Shown here: positions 49,374 through 57,829 of the stretch, one piece after another
How positions within the stretch are numbered: position 1 is the stretch's first letter
Layout: each line of letters opens with the position of its first letter
Source of the DNA: JBDHWG01 sp039810085
GTDB taxonomy: Bacteria > Chloroflexota > Anaerolineae > Epilineales > JAHCIE01
DNA length: 64,000 nt
Direction of reading: 5' to 3'
Assembly (NCBI GenBank): GCA_039810085.1
Contig: JBDHWG010000008.1
Coordinates: forward strand, 1-64,000
Made by a program: the position numbers and the translations under genes
The notes under the pieces: generated by a model
What the model was told of the DNA's origin: nothing
The model's input: the letters and a program-made list of their open reading frames with translations, nothing else
Database searches by the model: none

Positions 49374-51401
49374 TCACCGCGGGTCGCGGATCTTCTCCCA
49401 TTCCGGCCGCTTGTCCTGCTCCTGAAGCGAGCGCCGCAACTCGGCGATCTGGTCGCGCAGCATCGCCGCCTTCTCGAACTCTAGCTCGGCGGCCGCAGCC
49501 TTCATGCTCTTCTCCAGGTCCTTGATGAGCTTGTGAATCTCGGGCGCGGGCATGTCCTTGCCAATGCTGTAGGGCGCTTGCTCCTCGGCTACCTGCTTGG
49601 CGCGCTCGATCTGGTCACGCACGGCCTTGATGATGGAGCGCGGCTCGATGCCGTGTTCGGTGTTGTAGGCTACCTGGATGTCGCGGCGGCGGTTGGTCTC
49701 GGCGATGGCGCGGCGCATCGAGTCGGTCACTATGTCGGCGTACATGATGACCGTGCCGTTGACGTGGCGGGCAGCGCGGCCGATAGTCTGAATGAGCGAC
49801 TGCTCCGAGCGCAGGAAGCCTTCTTTGTCGGCGTCGAGGATGGCGACGAGCGAAACTTCGGGCAGGTCGAGGCCCTCGCGGAGCAGGTTGATGCCGACGA
49901 CCACGTCGTAGACCCCTTGACGCAGGTCGCGCAGAATCTCGACGCGCTCCAGCGTGTGAACCTCGGAGTGCAGATAGTGGACCTTGATGCCCAGCTCGGC
50001 CAGGTAGTCGGCCAGGTCCTCGGCCATGCGCTTGGTGAGTGTCGTGACCAGGGTGCGCTCGCCGTTCTCGATGCGTCGGCGAATCTCGCCGATGAGGTCG
50101 TCCACCTGCCCCTTGGTCGGCTTGACGACGACTTCGGGGTCGATGAGGCCGGTCGGGCGGATGATCTGCTCGACAACCTGCCCTTCCGGCGGGCGGCTGT
50201 GCTCCATCTCGTAGGGTCCTGGCGTGGCGGAGACGTACACGACCTGGTGAATCTTGGACTCGAACTCCTCGAAGGTCAGCGGGCGGTTGTCCAGGGCCGA
50301 CGGCAGGCGGAAGCCGAAGTCAACCAGTGTTCGCTTGCGCGACTGGTCGCCGTGATACATGCCGCGCACCTGGGGCAGCGAGATGTGGGACTCGTCGATG
50401 AACATCAGGTAGTCATCCGGGAAGTAGTCGAGCAGCGTCCACGGCGCTTCGCCCGGCTGGCGGCGCGCCAGGTGGCGTGAGTAGTTCTCGATGCCGGAGC
50501 AGTAGCCGACCTCGCGCATCATCTCCAGGTCGTAACGCGTGCGCTGAGAGAGGCGCTGCGCTTCCAGGAGCTTGTCGGCGTGCTGCAACTCGGTGATACG
50601 GTCGGCCAACTCCGCCTCGATGTCGCCGATGGCGACCTGGAGCTTCTCGGCCGGCGTGATGAAGTGCTTGGCCGGGTAGATGTCCACGGCAACGTGCTGG
50701 ATGAGAATCTCGCCCGTGAGCGGGTCAATCTCGGTGATGCGCTCGATCTCATCGCCCCAGAACTCGATGCGGTACGCCGTCTCAGCGTAGGCCGGCTGGA
50801 TCTCCAGGGTGTCGCCGCGCACGCGGAAGCGGCCACGCCGCAGCTCGAAGTCGTTGCGGTCGTAGTGGATGGAGACCAGGTGGCGCAGAATCTTCTCGCG
50901 GTTGCGGGTCTCGCCGCGCCGCAGGCTGACCACGGTCGCGCCGTAGTCCTCGGGCGAGCCGAGGCCGTAGATGCACGACACGGACGCAACGATGAGCACG
51001 TCGCGGCGGCTGAGCAGGGACGAGGTCGCCGACAGACGCAGCCGGTCAATCTCCTCGTTGATCTCGGCGTCCTTCTCGATGTACAGGTCGGTGCGCGGGA
51101 CGTAGGCTTCGGGCTGGTAGTAGTCGTAGTACGAGACGAAGTACTCGACGGCGTTGTTGGGGAAAAACTCGCGGAACTCGGCGTAGAGCTGGGCGGCGAG
51201 GGTCTTGTTGTGGGCGAGGACGAGCGTTGGGCGCTGCAACTTCTCGACAAGCTGCGCCATGACGTAGGTCTTGCCCGTCCCCGTCGCGCCCAGGAGCGTC
51301 TGGTGGCGCATCCCGGCGTTGAGGCCCGCGACGAGCGTCTCGATGGCCTGGGGCTGGTCGCCCGTTGGCTGGAACTCGGATACAAGCTGGAATCGAGCCA
51401 T
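49374..51401 (-). CDS. uvrB: UvrABC excinuclease subunit B
   Basis: A 675-residue nucleotide-excision-repair helicase that verifies lesions and loads UvrC. GATGTGKTYVMAQL is the P-loop, YYDYYQPEAYVPRTDLYIEKD the beta-hairpin, and FIDESHISLPQVRGMY, GRAARHVNG and the C-terminal UVR coiled-coil (KDLEKSMKAAAAELEFEKAAMLRDQI) the rest of the canonical plan. The ATG at 51401 has AGGAGAAG upstream. A palindrome and a TATACT in the leader suggest regulation. Confidence 0.97.
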   Translation of the reverse strand: MARFQLVSEFQPTGDQPQAIETLVAGLNAGMRHQTLLGATGTGKTYVMAQLVEKLQRPTLVLAHNKTLAAQLYAEFREFFPNNAVEYFVSYYDYYQPEAYVPRTDLYIEKDAEINEEIDRLRLSATSSLLSRRDVLIVASVSCIYGLGSPEDYGATVVSLRRGETRNREKILRHLVSIHYDRNDFELRRGRFRVRGDTLEIQPAYAETAYRIEFWGDEIERITEIDPLTGEILIQHVAVDIYPAKHFITPAEKLQVAIGDIEAELADRITELQHADKLLEAQRLSQRTRYDLEMMREVGYCSGIENYSRHLARRQPGEAPWTLLDYFPDDYLMFIDESHISLPQVRGMYHGDQSRKRTLVDFGFRLPSALDNRPLTFEEFESKIHQVVYVSATPGPYEMEHSRPPEGQVVEQIIRPTGLIDPEVVVKPTKGQVDDLIGEIRRRIENGERTLVTTLTKRMAEDLADYLAELGIKVHYLHSEVHTLERVEILRDLRQGVYDVVVGINLLREGLDLPEVSLVAILDADKEGFLRSEQSLIQTIGRAARHVNGTVIMYADIVTDSMRRAIAETNRRRDIQVAYNTEHGIEPRSIIKAVRDQIERAKQVAEEQAPYSIGKDMPAPEIHKLIKDLEKSMKAAAAELEFEKAAMLRDQIAELRRSLQEQDKRPEWEKIRDPR

Positions 51402-51435
51402 GCGTCTCTTCTCCTGGCAGAGGGAGTTACATTCT

Positions 51436-51463
51436 CAAAACAACTGTTTCGATTCAAAGTATA
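51436..51463 (-). promoter_or_regulatory. uvrB leader: -10 element and palindrome
   Basis: On the minus strand TATACT (51463-51458) is followed by CGAAACAGTTGTTTTG (51451-51436), an imperfect inverted repeat with a 4-base centre. The arrangement (GAAAC-N4-GTTTT) resembles a LexA/SOS box at the transcription start, though it matches no consensus exactly. No strong -35 is seen. Confidence 0.35.
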
Positions 51464-51540
51464 ACCGACCCTACGTGCGGTGAGAAGACCGCCGGGGTCG
51501 GCTATTGGTATGATTTCAGCGCGCCAAAAGTGCGATGGGG

Positions 51541-51822
51541 TTAGTCGTTGAAGAGTCGCTTGAACTCTGGCCGCGGCAAGAACCCGATTTGTTCCATCTC
51601 GACGACGGCTCTCAGCCCTTCGTAGAGGTCGCGGCAATCTGCGCACGTGCAGAGATGGTTCCACACACGCGGCAGCAGCCGGGACGCATCCACTCCACGG
51701 ATTTCCAGGTCCACGAATTGCGGAAGCGATTCGAACGAACTAGGACAATCCAGCTCGAGCTCTTCGGTCGCAAAAATGCGGACCAGCCATCGACTCGCGT
51801 CGGCTTGCTCCATAGGCACCAT
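51541..51822 (-). CDS. Small zinc-finger-like protein (anti-sigma-type HxxxCxxC)
   Basis: A 93-residue protein. Near residue 60 WNHLCTCADCRDLYEGL resembles the H-x3-C-x2-C zinc site of ZAS-type anti-sigma factors, but there is no membrane span. The ATG at 51822 has GGAG nine bases upstream; a TTG at 51837 would add five residues. It lies downstream of the sigma-factor gene on the same strand, but a strong terminator separates them, so it must be expressed separately or by read-through. An anti-sigma role is inference. Confidence 0.6.
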   Translation of the reverse strand: MVPMEQADASRWLVRIFATEELELDCPSSFESLPQFVDLEIRGVDASRLLPRVWNHLCTCADCRDLYEGLRAVVEMEQIGFLPRPEFKRLFND

Positions 51823-51945
51823 ATCCTGACTCTCCAACCAGTGTTCGCTTGTATGACGTTGACATGTTCGGGCTTCTTACGGCAGCCCGACACATGCAAC
51901 GCCCCTGGGTTACACGGAATAAAAAGGCAAGCTGTGTGCCGGGAG

Positions 51946-51974
51946 GAACAAAAACGGCCCCTTTAGGGGCCGTT
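51946..51974 (-). terminator. Intrinsic terminator of the sigma-factor gene
   Basis: AACGGCCCC and GGGGCCGTT pair perfectly around TAAA and are followed on the minus strand by TTTGTTC after the stem. The hairpin begins one or two bases after the sigma-factor stop. Confidence 0.85.
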
Positions 51975-51975
51975 G

Positions 51976-52644
51976 TCACGTACCGGCGAAGACCTGCAAG
52001 ACACTGTCTTCGTTGAGGTTGTAGTCCGCGAGGCGCTGCTTCAGCTTCTTGCGGGCATCGTGCATGATTTTGTATATATTGTTCGGGTTCGTGCTGAGCT
52101 GCTCTGCTAGCGTCTCGACCGGCTTCCCCTCGACCAGGGAGCCGACCAGGACGGCCCGCTGGCGCTCGGTCAGGTCCTGCTCGATGATGTGCTGGAGGGT
52201 GTCCCACACGTGACGCTGCTGGAGGGCGGCCTCCGGGTTGTTGCCGCTGCTTTCCTGGGCAAACTCGAACGAGCCGCTGTCCTCGTCTTCGTCGTTCTCC
52301 GTCAACCCCTCGAGCGACAGGTTCGCCCAGCGGCGTCGGCGCAGCTCGCTAGCCGCAAGGTTGATGACGACGCGGTAGGCCCAGGTCGTGAATCGGCTGT
52401 CGCCGCGGAACGTGTCGAGCTTGGCGAGGATGGTCAGCAGGGCCTCCTGCGCCCAGTCCTCGGCGAGCTGCTGGATTTCGTCCCGGTCGAAGTGCATCAG
52501 GTCACTGCGGTGGCGCGATAGGTAGACGTAGACGGCGCGCAGCAAGTAATCCCGCAGCTCTTCGAGAGCCTGGGTTTGCTCAGGGCCGTGGGTCTGCAAG
52601 ACCTCCAGCCACTCTTCGTTTGTCCGGGTTGGTACAGCGCTCAT
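51976..52644 (-). CDS. ECF-type RNA polymerase sigma factor
   Basis: A 222-residue sigma-70-family protein without regions 1 and 3. Region 2 is LAEDWAQEALLTILAKLDTFRGDSRFTTWAYRVVINLAASELRRRR, here cited by its landmarks TFRGDSRFTTW and NLAASELRRR. An acidic linker (TENDEDEDSGS) follows, and region 4 is LTERQRAVLVGSLVEGKPV with the helix-turn-helix STNPNNIYKIMHDARKKL. The ATG at 52644 is favoured because GAGG then has a 5-base spacing; one codon longer is possible. It is bracketed by a promoter and a terminator. Confidence 0.9.
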   Translation of the reverse strand: MSAVPTRTNEEWLEVLQTHGPEQTQALEELRDYLLRAVYVYLSRHRSDLMHFDRDEIQQLAEDWAQEALLTILAKLDTFRGDSRFTTWAYRVVINLAASELRRRRWANLSLEGLTENDEDEDSGSFEFAQESSGNNPEAALQQRHVWDTLQHIIEQDLTERQRAVLVGSLVEGKPVETLAEQLSTNPNNIYKIMHDARKKLKQRLADYNLNEDSVLQVFAGT

Positions 52645-52671
52645 CATCCCCTCGTCCACATTGGAACAGAC

Positions 52672-52701
52672 ATTATAGCACACGGGTCACGGCCTGGGCA
52701 A
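52672..52701 (-). promoter_or_regulatory. Promoter for the sigma-factor gene
   Basis: On the minus strand TTGCCC (52701-52696), 18 bases and a perfect TATAAT (52677-52672) precede the ATG at 52644 by 27 bases. The -35 matches four of six bases and looks like a housekeeping promoter rather than an ECF one. Confidence 0.5.
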
Positions 52702-52711
52702 GCCGCTCAAG

Positions 52712-52747
52712 CGCAAAATATCGGCGTGGGAGCAAGCCCACGCCGAT
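52712..52747 (-). terminator. Intrinsic terminator after the YtxH-like gene
   Basis: ATCGGCGTGGG and CCCACGCCGAT pair perfectly around six bases. On the minus strand ATTTTG follows the stem. It ends the transcript that carries the YtxH-like and small membrane-protein genes. Confidence 0.8.
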
Positions 52748-52771
52748 TGACAGGAACTCGCCTGAAAATCG

Positions 52772-52978
52772 TCAGGGGCGCTTGAGGCCCGCTTGTTCTT
52801 CTAGTTCTTGCTGCTTGGCTTGCTGGGCAGCGCGGCCCGCTTCCAGGGCGTTGTTCACGTGCCCACGCACCATGCCTTGCAGCTCCTGGCCTGATTTGGG
52901 AGTGAGCAGCAACCCGGCTCCCGCGCCAATCGTCGCCCCAATCACCAAGCCCCCCAACAGACGCAACACGTTCCCCAT
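52772..52978 (-). CDS. YtxH-like small membrane protein
   Basis: A 68-residue protein. LLGGLVIGATIGAGAGLLLTPKSGQELQ is the Gly-rich span and PKSG motif of the YtxH family, followed by a charged amphipathic helix. The family is linked to stress and the cell envelope, but its function is unproven. It follows another small single-span protein by 14 bases and is closed by a terminator. Confidence 0.85.
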   Translation of the reverse strand: MGNVLRLLGGLVIGATIGAGAGLLLTPKSGQELQGMVRGHVNNALEAGRAAQQAKQQELEEQAGLKRP

Positions 52979-52992
52979 GCCTCTCCCTCCGA

Positions 52993-53385
52993 CTACGCGT
53001 GTCCAGCGCCGCTTTCGTCCACGCCCTTTGCGCTGGCCTCCACTGACTTCTGGCTTGCGAGCCAGTCGCTAGCCTGACTCAACCCTTCGCGCACGAGCTT
53101 CTCGGCGCGCTGCCGTGTCTCCGGGTCGTGAGCTTTCTCAGGTTGCCCGTCCATCTGGGCGAGGAGGCCCACGACCACATCCACAAGCTGTGGCTCGAAG
53201 CCTTCGGCCAGGCTGACAACGTTCTGGGCGCTGGTCAATGCCGCGGACTTGAGTGAGTCCGGGGCGGGACCGGGCAGGGCAAGGGTTTGGCGCGCGCCTT
53301 GCCGAAGACGGGGAGAGAGAACGACGGCGGCAACGGCGCCGGCCACCCCAGCGATGACTATCCCACCAATGACACGCCTATCCAT
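52993..53385 (-). CDS. Small single-span protein, unknown function
   Basis: A 130-residue protein. One N-terminal hydrophobic segment (VIGGIVIAGVAGAVAAVVLS, about residues 5-24) is followed by PRLRQGARQTLALPG, in the style of YtxH proteins, and then a helical, charged C-terminus (RAEKLVREGLSQASDWLASQ). I recognise no family. It is the first gene after a strong promoter and precedes the YtxH-like gene, so both are one small envelope-related operon. Confidence 0.65.
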   Translation of the reverse strand: MDRRVIGGIVIAGVAGAVAAVVLSPRLRQGARQTLALPGPAPDSLKSAALTSAQNVVSLAEGFEPQLVDVVVGLLAQMDGQPEKAHDPETRQRAEKLVREGLSQASDWLASQKSVEASAKGVDESGAGHA

Positions 53386-53429
53386 TGAACCCTATCTCCT
53401 CACGCGGCTATCGCGTGTTCATTCTTAAC

Positions 53430-53458
53430 AGTATATCACATCGAGCGGCGGCTGGCAA
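53430..53458 (-). promoter_or_regulatory. Strong promoter for the small membrane-protein operon
   Basis: On the minus strand TTGCCA (53458-53453), exactly 17 bases and TATACT (53435-53430) with a TGA just before the -10 (extended -10) precede the ATG at 53385 by 44 bases. Both hexamers match five of six consensus bases. Confidence 0.65.
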
Positions 53459-53506
53459 GAACGAATTTAGCGCACCGCGTCATATCCTGTGATTGTCTTT
53501 ATTTTG

Positions 53507-54475
53507 TTACTCTTGGAGGAGCGCGCCGTGGCCGAGGGCGGCCAGGTCTCGCCGCGTCAAACGCTCACCGGCCAGCAGTCGCGGCAGCACCAGGTCCACA
53601 ACGTTGGTGTGCCGCGAGCGGACACAGCCCGGCGCGCCAAGCACCGGTTTGCCGTCGAGATACGCCAGGAGCAGCAGGTTGCCCGGCTCGGCCGGCACGC
53701 CGTACCCCTCGATCTGACCGCCAGCGGCGACGATGCCGCGCGGCGTGATATCGTTCACATCCATGATCGACGTCTCGCCCGCGATGATCATCATGTCTAC
53801 GCCCTGGCCTTGCAGCGTCTGAATGGCTTCGGTGACGGCGCGCTCCGTGTGACCGACGGCGACCAGCGCCACGACCTCGCTGCCAAGCTCCTCCACTCGG
53901 CTGCGAATAGGCCCATCCAGGTGCTCAATCGTCTTCGCTCTCCCTGCGTCGCTGCTCGTCAGGATTACGCCGACCCGCCGCATCGGCAGCGGCTCGACGT
54001 GTACCAGCGGACCGGCGAACGTCTCGGCGCAGCGCAGACTCTCCTCCGGCACGGCGTATGGGATCACTTTGGCCGTGGCGACAATCTTCTTCGGCTGCAC
54101 CACCGAGTTTTCGTGCAGCGTCGCCACGGTCAGGCCGTCTATTTCGTTGATAGAGTTCAGGCGAGCCACGTCCAATTTTAGCAAACCGCGTGCCTCGGCC
54201 AGCAGGTTGACCCGCCCACCGGCGGCGGGTCCGAGACGCACCCCCTCGCCCGCGACCAAGCGCGCCAGTCGCTTTGCCGCCTCGTCCTCGTGGACATCGT
54301 CCGGCTCAAGCTCGGCCACGTACACGATGTCCCCGGCTACCGCCTGCAATTCTGCCAGGTCCTCGGCGCGCACCACAAACCCCTTGCGGAAGGCGCGGCG
54401 GCCGTCGGCGTTCGTGTGGTTGTGGGCGAGGATTTTGCCAGCCGCCTGCGCGACCGGGACGGGGCCGAACTTCAT
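53507..54475 (-). CDS. Molybdopterin-binding (MoCF-fold) protein of the cox locus
   Basis: A 322-residue protein with a MoaB/MogA-like molybdopterin-binding domain in its C-terminal half (VGVILTSSDAGRAKTIEHLDGPIRSRVEELG, MMIIAGETSIMDVNDITPRG). The N-terminal half has MoeA-like elements (GKILAHNHTN, GFVVRAEDLAEL). Such proteins insert or modify the molybdenum cofactor of xanthine-oxidase-family enzymes. The ATG at 54475 overlaps the preceding XdhC-type gene in ATGA. It is the last gene of the maturation operon and likely serves the CoxL homologue. No cytidylyltransferase domain is present. Confidence 0.85.
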   Translation of the reverse strand: MKFGPVPVAQAAGKILAHNHTNADGRRAFRKGFVVRAEDLAELQAVAGDIVYVAELEPDDVHEDEAAKRLARLVAGEGVRLGPAAGGRVNLLAEARGLLKLDVARLNSINEIDGLTVATLHENSVVQPKKIVATAKVIPYAVPEESLRCAETFAGPLVHVEPLPMRRVGVILTSSDAGRAKTIEHLDGPIRSRVEELGSEVVALVAVGHTERAVTEAIQTLQGQGVDMMIIAGETSIMDVNDITPRGIVAAGGQIEGYGVPAEPGNLLLLAYLDGKPVLGAPGCVRSRHTNVVDLVLPRLLAGERLTRRDLAALGHGALLQE

Positions 54476-55251
54476 TCAGTCGCCTCCTGCGGCTGCGCCC
54501 GCGCCTGCCACGTCTCCGCGCCGGGCCGCCACGTCTTGCCGTACTTGACGGCGATCATCTCGGCGATGATGGACGCCGCGATTTCCTCCGGCGTCCGTGC
54601 GCCCAGGTCCAGGCCAATCGGCGAGTGGATGCGGCTCAACGCCTCCTCGCTCAGACCGGCAGCGCGTAGGCGGGCCAGGCGCTTGGCGTGGGTCTTAGGG
54701 CTGCCGATAGCGCCGATGTAGCGCGCCGGGCTGCCGAGGGCGGCGATGAGCGCGGGGTCGTCCAGCTTCGAGTCGTGGGTCAGAACGGCAACGTAGGTGC
54801 TGCTGTCGAGGCCCAGCGCCTGTAATGCCTCGTCCGGCCAGCCGATGACGATGCGGTCGGCGTGGGGGAAGCGCGCATCGCTGGCGAACGCGGACCGCGC
54901 ATCCACCAGGATGATGCGGAAGCCCAGGACGCGGGCATACTGCGCCAGGGGTACGGCGATGTGGACGCCGCCGACGATGACGAGCTTCGGCGCGGGCGCG
55001 TAGACCTCGACGAATACGTCGGCGTCGCCGTCCGGCGTGGCGAATGTGCGCGTGCCGGACGTCTCGGCGGCGAGCATGGCGCGCGCCTCGGTGTCGATGG
55101 CTGCTGCGTCCAGGGGCGCGATGCTACCCAGGGCGTCCGTATCGAAGACGAGGCGCTTGCTGCCCAGCCCCGGCCCGCGAATGACCGTCGCCAGGACGCA
55201 CGGCTTGTCCTTTTCCAGCGCCTCTCTCAGCCTCTCGTAGAGCTCGGCCAC
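54472..55251 (-). CDS. XdhC/CoxF-type molybdoenzyme maturation protein
   Basis: A 259-residue protein. The C-terminal Rossmann domain is clear (KLVIVGGVHIAVPLAQYARVLGFRIILVD; ARYIGAIGSPKTHAKRLARL; RIHSPIGLDLGARTPEEIA), and the N-terminal ~85 residues resemble the XdhC amino half. XdhC proteins bind Moco and hand the sulfurated cofactor to molybdenum hydroxylases. The gene overlaps the molybdopterin-binding gene by four bases and lies 16 bases after a shorter XdhC N-terminal protein. Confidence 0.88.
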   Translation of the reverse strand: MAELYERLREALEKDKPCVLATVIRGPGLGSKRLVFDTDALGSIAPLDAAAIDTEARAMLAAETSGTRTFATPDGDADVFVEVYAPAPKLVIVGGVHIAVPLAQYARVLGFRIILVDARSAFASDARFPHADRIVIGWPDEALQALGLDSSTYVAVLTHDSKLDDPALIAALGSPARYIGAIGSPKTHAKRLARLRAAGLSEEALSRIHSPIGLDLGARTPEEIAASIIAEMIAVKYGKTWRPGAETWQARAQPQEATE

Positions 55252-55267
55252 GGTATCTCTCCGTTCC

Positions 55268-55582
55268 CTACCAATCCAGCGGCTCGATGAACACCTCGAT
55301 GATGCCGCCGCAGGCGAGGCCGACTTCCCAGGCGAGCTCGTCGGCGACGCCGTAGCGCACGAGCTTCGGCTTCCGCGTCTTCAGCACCTTCTGCGCCTCC
55401 TCGAAGACGGCGCCCTCGACGCAGCCGCCACTCACAGAGCCGACCATGTCGCCGGAGCGGGTCACGGCCATCTTGGCCCCAAGCTGGCGCGGGGACGAGC
55501 CCATTGCCTTGACCACCGTCGCCAGGGCGACATCCTCGCCGTTGGCCCGCCAGCGCTCGATTGTCGGCAGCACGTCACGCAT
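55268..55582 (-). CDS. XdhC/CoxI N-terminal-domain protein
   Basis: A 104-residue protein equal to the N-terminal XdhC_CoxI domain alone. VALATVVKAMGSSPRQLGAKM, GDMVGSVSGGCVEGAVFEEA and GLACGGIIEVFIEP are the signature blocks, including the SGGCVEG and CGG cysteines. The ATG at 55582 is preferred because AAGGAGG then has six-base spacing; a GTG at 55588 is too close. It overlaps the end of the vWA gene by eight bases. Together with the next gene it would make a two-protein XdhC. Confidence 0.9.
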   Translation of the reverse strand: MRDVLPTIERWRANGEDVALATVVKAMGSSPRQLGAKMAVTRSGDMVGSVSGGCVEGAVFEEAQKVLKTRKPKLVRYGVADELAWEVGLACGGIIEVFIEPLDW

Positions 55583-56897
55583 TCGCACCCTCCTTGTTCA
55601 AGACATTCTGACGCCGCGCCGGGCGCGGGCTGACGCCCAGCTCGCCGAGCAGCACGCCCAGGTCGGCCAGGCTTTGCAGGGAATGCACCGGCAGGAAGTC
55701 GTCGATGTAGGGCATGGCAGCGACGATGCCCCGCGTGAGCGGCTGGTAGCCCGCCATGCCCAGTAGCGGGTTGAGCCAGATGAGGCGGTAGCAGCTGCGC
55801 TGCAAGCGGTCCATCTCGCGTTTTAAGAGGGCCACGTCGCCGCGATCCCAGCCGTCGCTGATGATGAGGACGACCGCGCCCCGGCCCAGGACGCGCCGCG
55901 CCCACTTGTAGTTGAAAAGGTGCAAGCTTTCGCCGATGCGCGTTCCGCCCGACCAGTCATGCACCCGCTGTCCGACCTCATTTAACGCAACATCCACGTT
56001 TCGGTTACGCAGCTCGTGGGTGATTCGTGTCAGCCGTGTGCTAAACACGAAGGCTTCGACGTTGTCCATGCCCTGATAGAGGGTATGGATGAAGTGCAGC
56101 AGCAGGCGCGAGTACTGCTCCATGCTGCCGCTGATGTCGGCAATGACGACCAGCGGGCGCGGCTTGAACTTCGGCTCCCGCCACGCCAGCTCGACGATCT
56201 CGCCGCCGAAGCGCGTGTTCTTGCGCAAGCTGCGCCGCAGGTCTAGGCGGCGGCCCTTGCCGCTGCGCCAGCGCCGCGTCCGCCGCTGCCCAACCTCGAA
56301 ACGCATGTCCTGGATGATGCGCCGCGCCAGGCTTAGCTCGTCCACCGAGAAATCGGAGAAGTCCTTGTGGCGGATGATTTCATCGCGGCTGGCGGTGATG
56401 ATGAGGTCGGGCGGCTCGCCCTCGCTGTCTTGCCCCCCCTCATTCTCGTTCTCCTCGTCGGCATCAGCAATAGCGATGGTGCGCTCGCGCTGCGGCGCTT
56501 GATTGTCCTGGGTGGGTTTGTCGCGCGGCAGCTCGCGGCGCGGGGTATTGGTCTGGGAGAGCAGCGGCGCGAAGTTCGGCACCTGCTCGGCCAGGGCGCG
56601 TTTCCAGAACAGCTCGAAGGCCTGGTCGAAGCGCGGCAGGTCCTCCTTACGCGATACCAAGACTGCCCGCGAAGTCCAGTAGAAGTCGTCGCGGTTGGTG
56701 ATGGGCACCTGCTCCAGGGCGGCCAGGAGGTCGAGCATTTGCGACGTGTTCACCTGCACGCCCAGGCGGCGCAGAAGGCGGCCGAAGAGCATGATATGGC
56801 GCAGCACGCCCTCGCCCTGCCGCCCGGTCGCCTGCGCTGCTTCCAGCAGATCGAGCTGCCGCTCCCAACCCGCCACCTGCTCGCTGTTCAGCGTCAT
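55575..56897 (-). CDS. coxE: vWA-domain protein, CoxE type
   Basis: A 440-residue protein. The N-terminal ~130 residues are helical, a Glu/Asn-rich acidic linker (DADEENENEGGQDSEGE) follows, and a von Willebrand A domain holds the MIDAS motif VIADISGSMEQYS (D-x-S-G-S) and later GGTRIGESL and VLIISDGWDRGD. CoxE works with the MoxR ATPase CoxD to finish the Mo/Cu active site of CoxL in aerobic CO oxidisers. It starts three bases after the coxD-like gene. The coupling and context support the same role. Confidence 0.9.
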   Translation of the reverse strand: MTLNSEQVAGWERQLDLLEAAQATGRQGEGVLRHIMLFGRLLRRLGVQVNTSQMLDLLAALEQVPITNRDDFYWTSRAVLVSRKEDLPRFDQAFELFWKRALAEQVPNFAPLLSQTNTPRRELPRDKPTQDNQAPQRERTIAIADADEENENEGGQDSEGEPPDLIITASRDEIIRHKDFSDFSVDELSLARRIIQDMRFEVGQRRTRRWRSGKGRRLDLRRSLRKNTRFGGEIVELAWREPKFKPRPLVVIADISGSMEQYSRLLLHFIHTLYQGMDNVEAFVFSTRLTRITHELRNRNVDVALNEVGQRVHDWSGGTRIGESLHLFNYKWARRVLGRGAVVLIISDGWDRGDVALLKREMDRLQRSCYRLIWLNPLLGMAGYQPLTRGIVAAMPYIDDFLPVHSLQSLADLGVLLGELGVSPRPARRQNVLNKEGANA

Positions 56898-56899
56898 GG

Positions 56900-57829
56900 T
56901 TACGCGCTCAGCTTAGCCCGTTCCAGAAGGGCTGGAATGCCCAGGTCGCGCACCTTCTGCACGTCGTCCTGGTACTTCAGGATGACGCCCAGCGTGTCGT
57001 CAACCACCTCCGGCGTCAGGTTGGGCTGGTCGAGGGCGACGAGAGACGCGGCCCAGTCCAGGGTCTCAGCGACGCCCGGCAGCTTGTACAGGTCGAAGGT
57101 GCGCAGGGTATGGATGAACGCGGTAATCTGCCGCGCCAGGGTCGCCGAGATGACCGGCACCTTCGACTCGACGATTTGAAGCTCCTTGGCCTGCGACGGG
57201 TAGTCGATCCAATAGTACAGGCAGCGGCGCTTGAGGGCGTCGTGGATCTCACGGGTGCGGTTCGACGTGAGAATCACGACCGGCGGCTTCGGCGCGCGCA
57301 CCGTGCCCAGCTCTGGGATGCTAATCTGGAAGTCGGACAGCATCTCTAGCAGGAACGCCTCGAACTCCTCGTCGGCGCGGTCCAACTCGTCCACCAGCAG
57401 CACCGGCGCGCGCTCGGTGTCGTAGTCGATGGCCTGGAGCAGCGGCCGGCGAATGAGGAAGTCGGGGCTGAAGACCTCGCGCAGCGCCGTGCCCTGGTCC
57501 TTGATGCCGGCGGCTTCGAGAAGGCGAATCTCCAGCAGCTGCCGCGTGTAGTTCCACTCGTAGACGGCGCTGTGAACATCCAGACCCTCATAGCACTGCA
57601 GGCGGATGAGGCGCGTGTCCAGCAGGTCGGCCAGGACTTTGGCGACCTCGGTCTTGCCGACGCCCGCCTCGCCTTCGAGAAATAGGGGGCGGCCGAGGCG
57701 CAAGGCGAGAAAGACGGCGGTCGCCAGGCCGCGCTCGGCGACATACGACCGGGTCTTGAATTGTGTCAACACATCGTCAATGGACAGAATTTGCGCCGGG
57801 CCATTCAGGCTTTGCACGGAATTGTTCAT
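56900..57829 (-). CDS. coxD: MoxR-family AAA+ ATPase, CoxD type
   Basis: A 309-residue AAA+ ATPase. GEAGVGKTEVAKVLADLL is Walker A, VLLVDELDRADEEFEAFLLEML Walker B with the MoxR insert, and VILTSNRTREIHDALKRRCLYYWIDYP the sensor 1/arginine-finger region. In CO-dehydrogenase loci CoxD unfolds or remodels apo-CoxL so that the cluster can be assembled. The ATG at 57829 starts an operon with its own promoter, continuing to coxE and the XdhC-type genes. Confidence 0.92.
   Translation of the reverse strand: MNNSVQSLNGPAQILSIDDVLTQFKTRSYVAERGLATAVFLALRLGRPLFLEGEAGVGKTEVAKVLADLLDTRLIRLQCYEGLDVHSAVYEWNYTRQLLEIRLLEAAGIKDQGTALREVFSPDFLIRRPLLQAIDYDTERAPVLLVDELDRADEEFEAFLLEMLSDFQISIPELGTVRAPKPPVVILTSNRTREIHDALKRRCLYYWIDYPSQAKELQIVESKVPVISATLARQITAFIHTLRTFDLYKLPGVAETLDWAASLVALDQPNLTPEVVDDTLGVILKYQDDVQKVRDLGIPALLERAKLSA

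Noticed and set aside
55575..57829. MoxR ATPase plus vWA protein as a conflict-system (VMAP-like) module linked to the EAD gene
   Set aside because: The pair is embedded in a cox maturation operon with XdhC and molybdopterin genes, the known CoxD/CoxE setting, and lies 15 kb from the EAD gene on the other strand.
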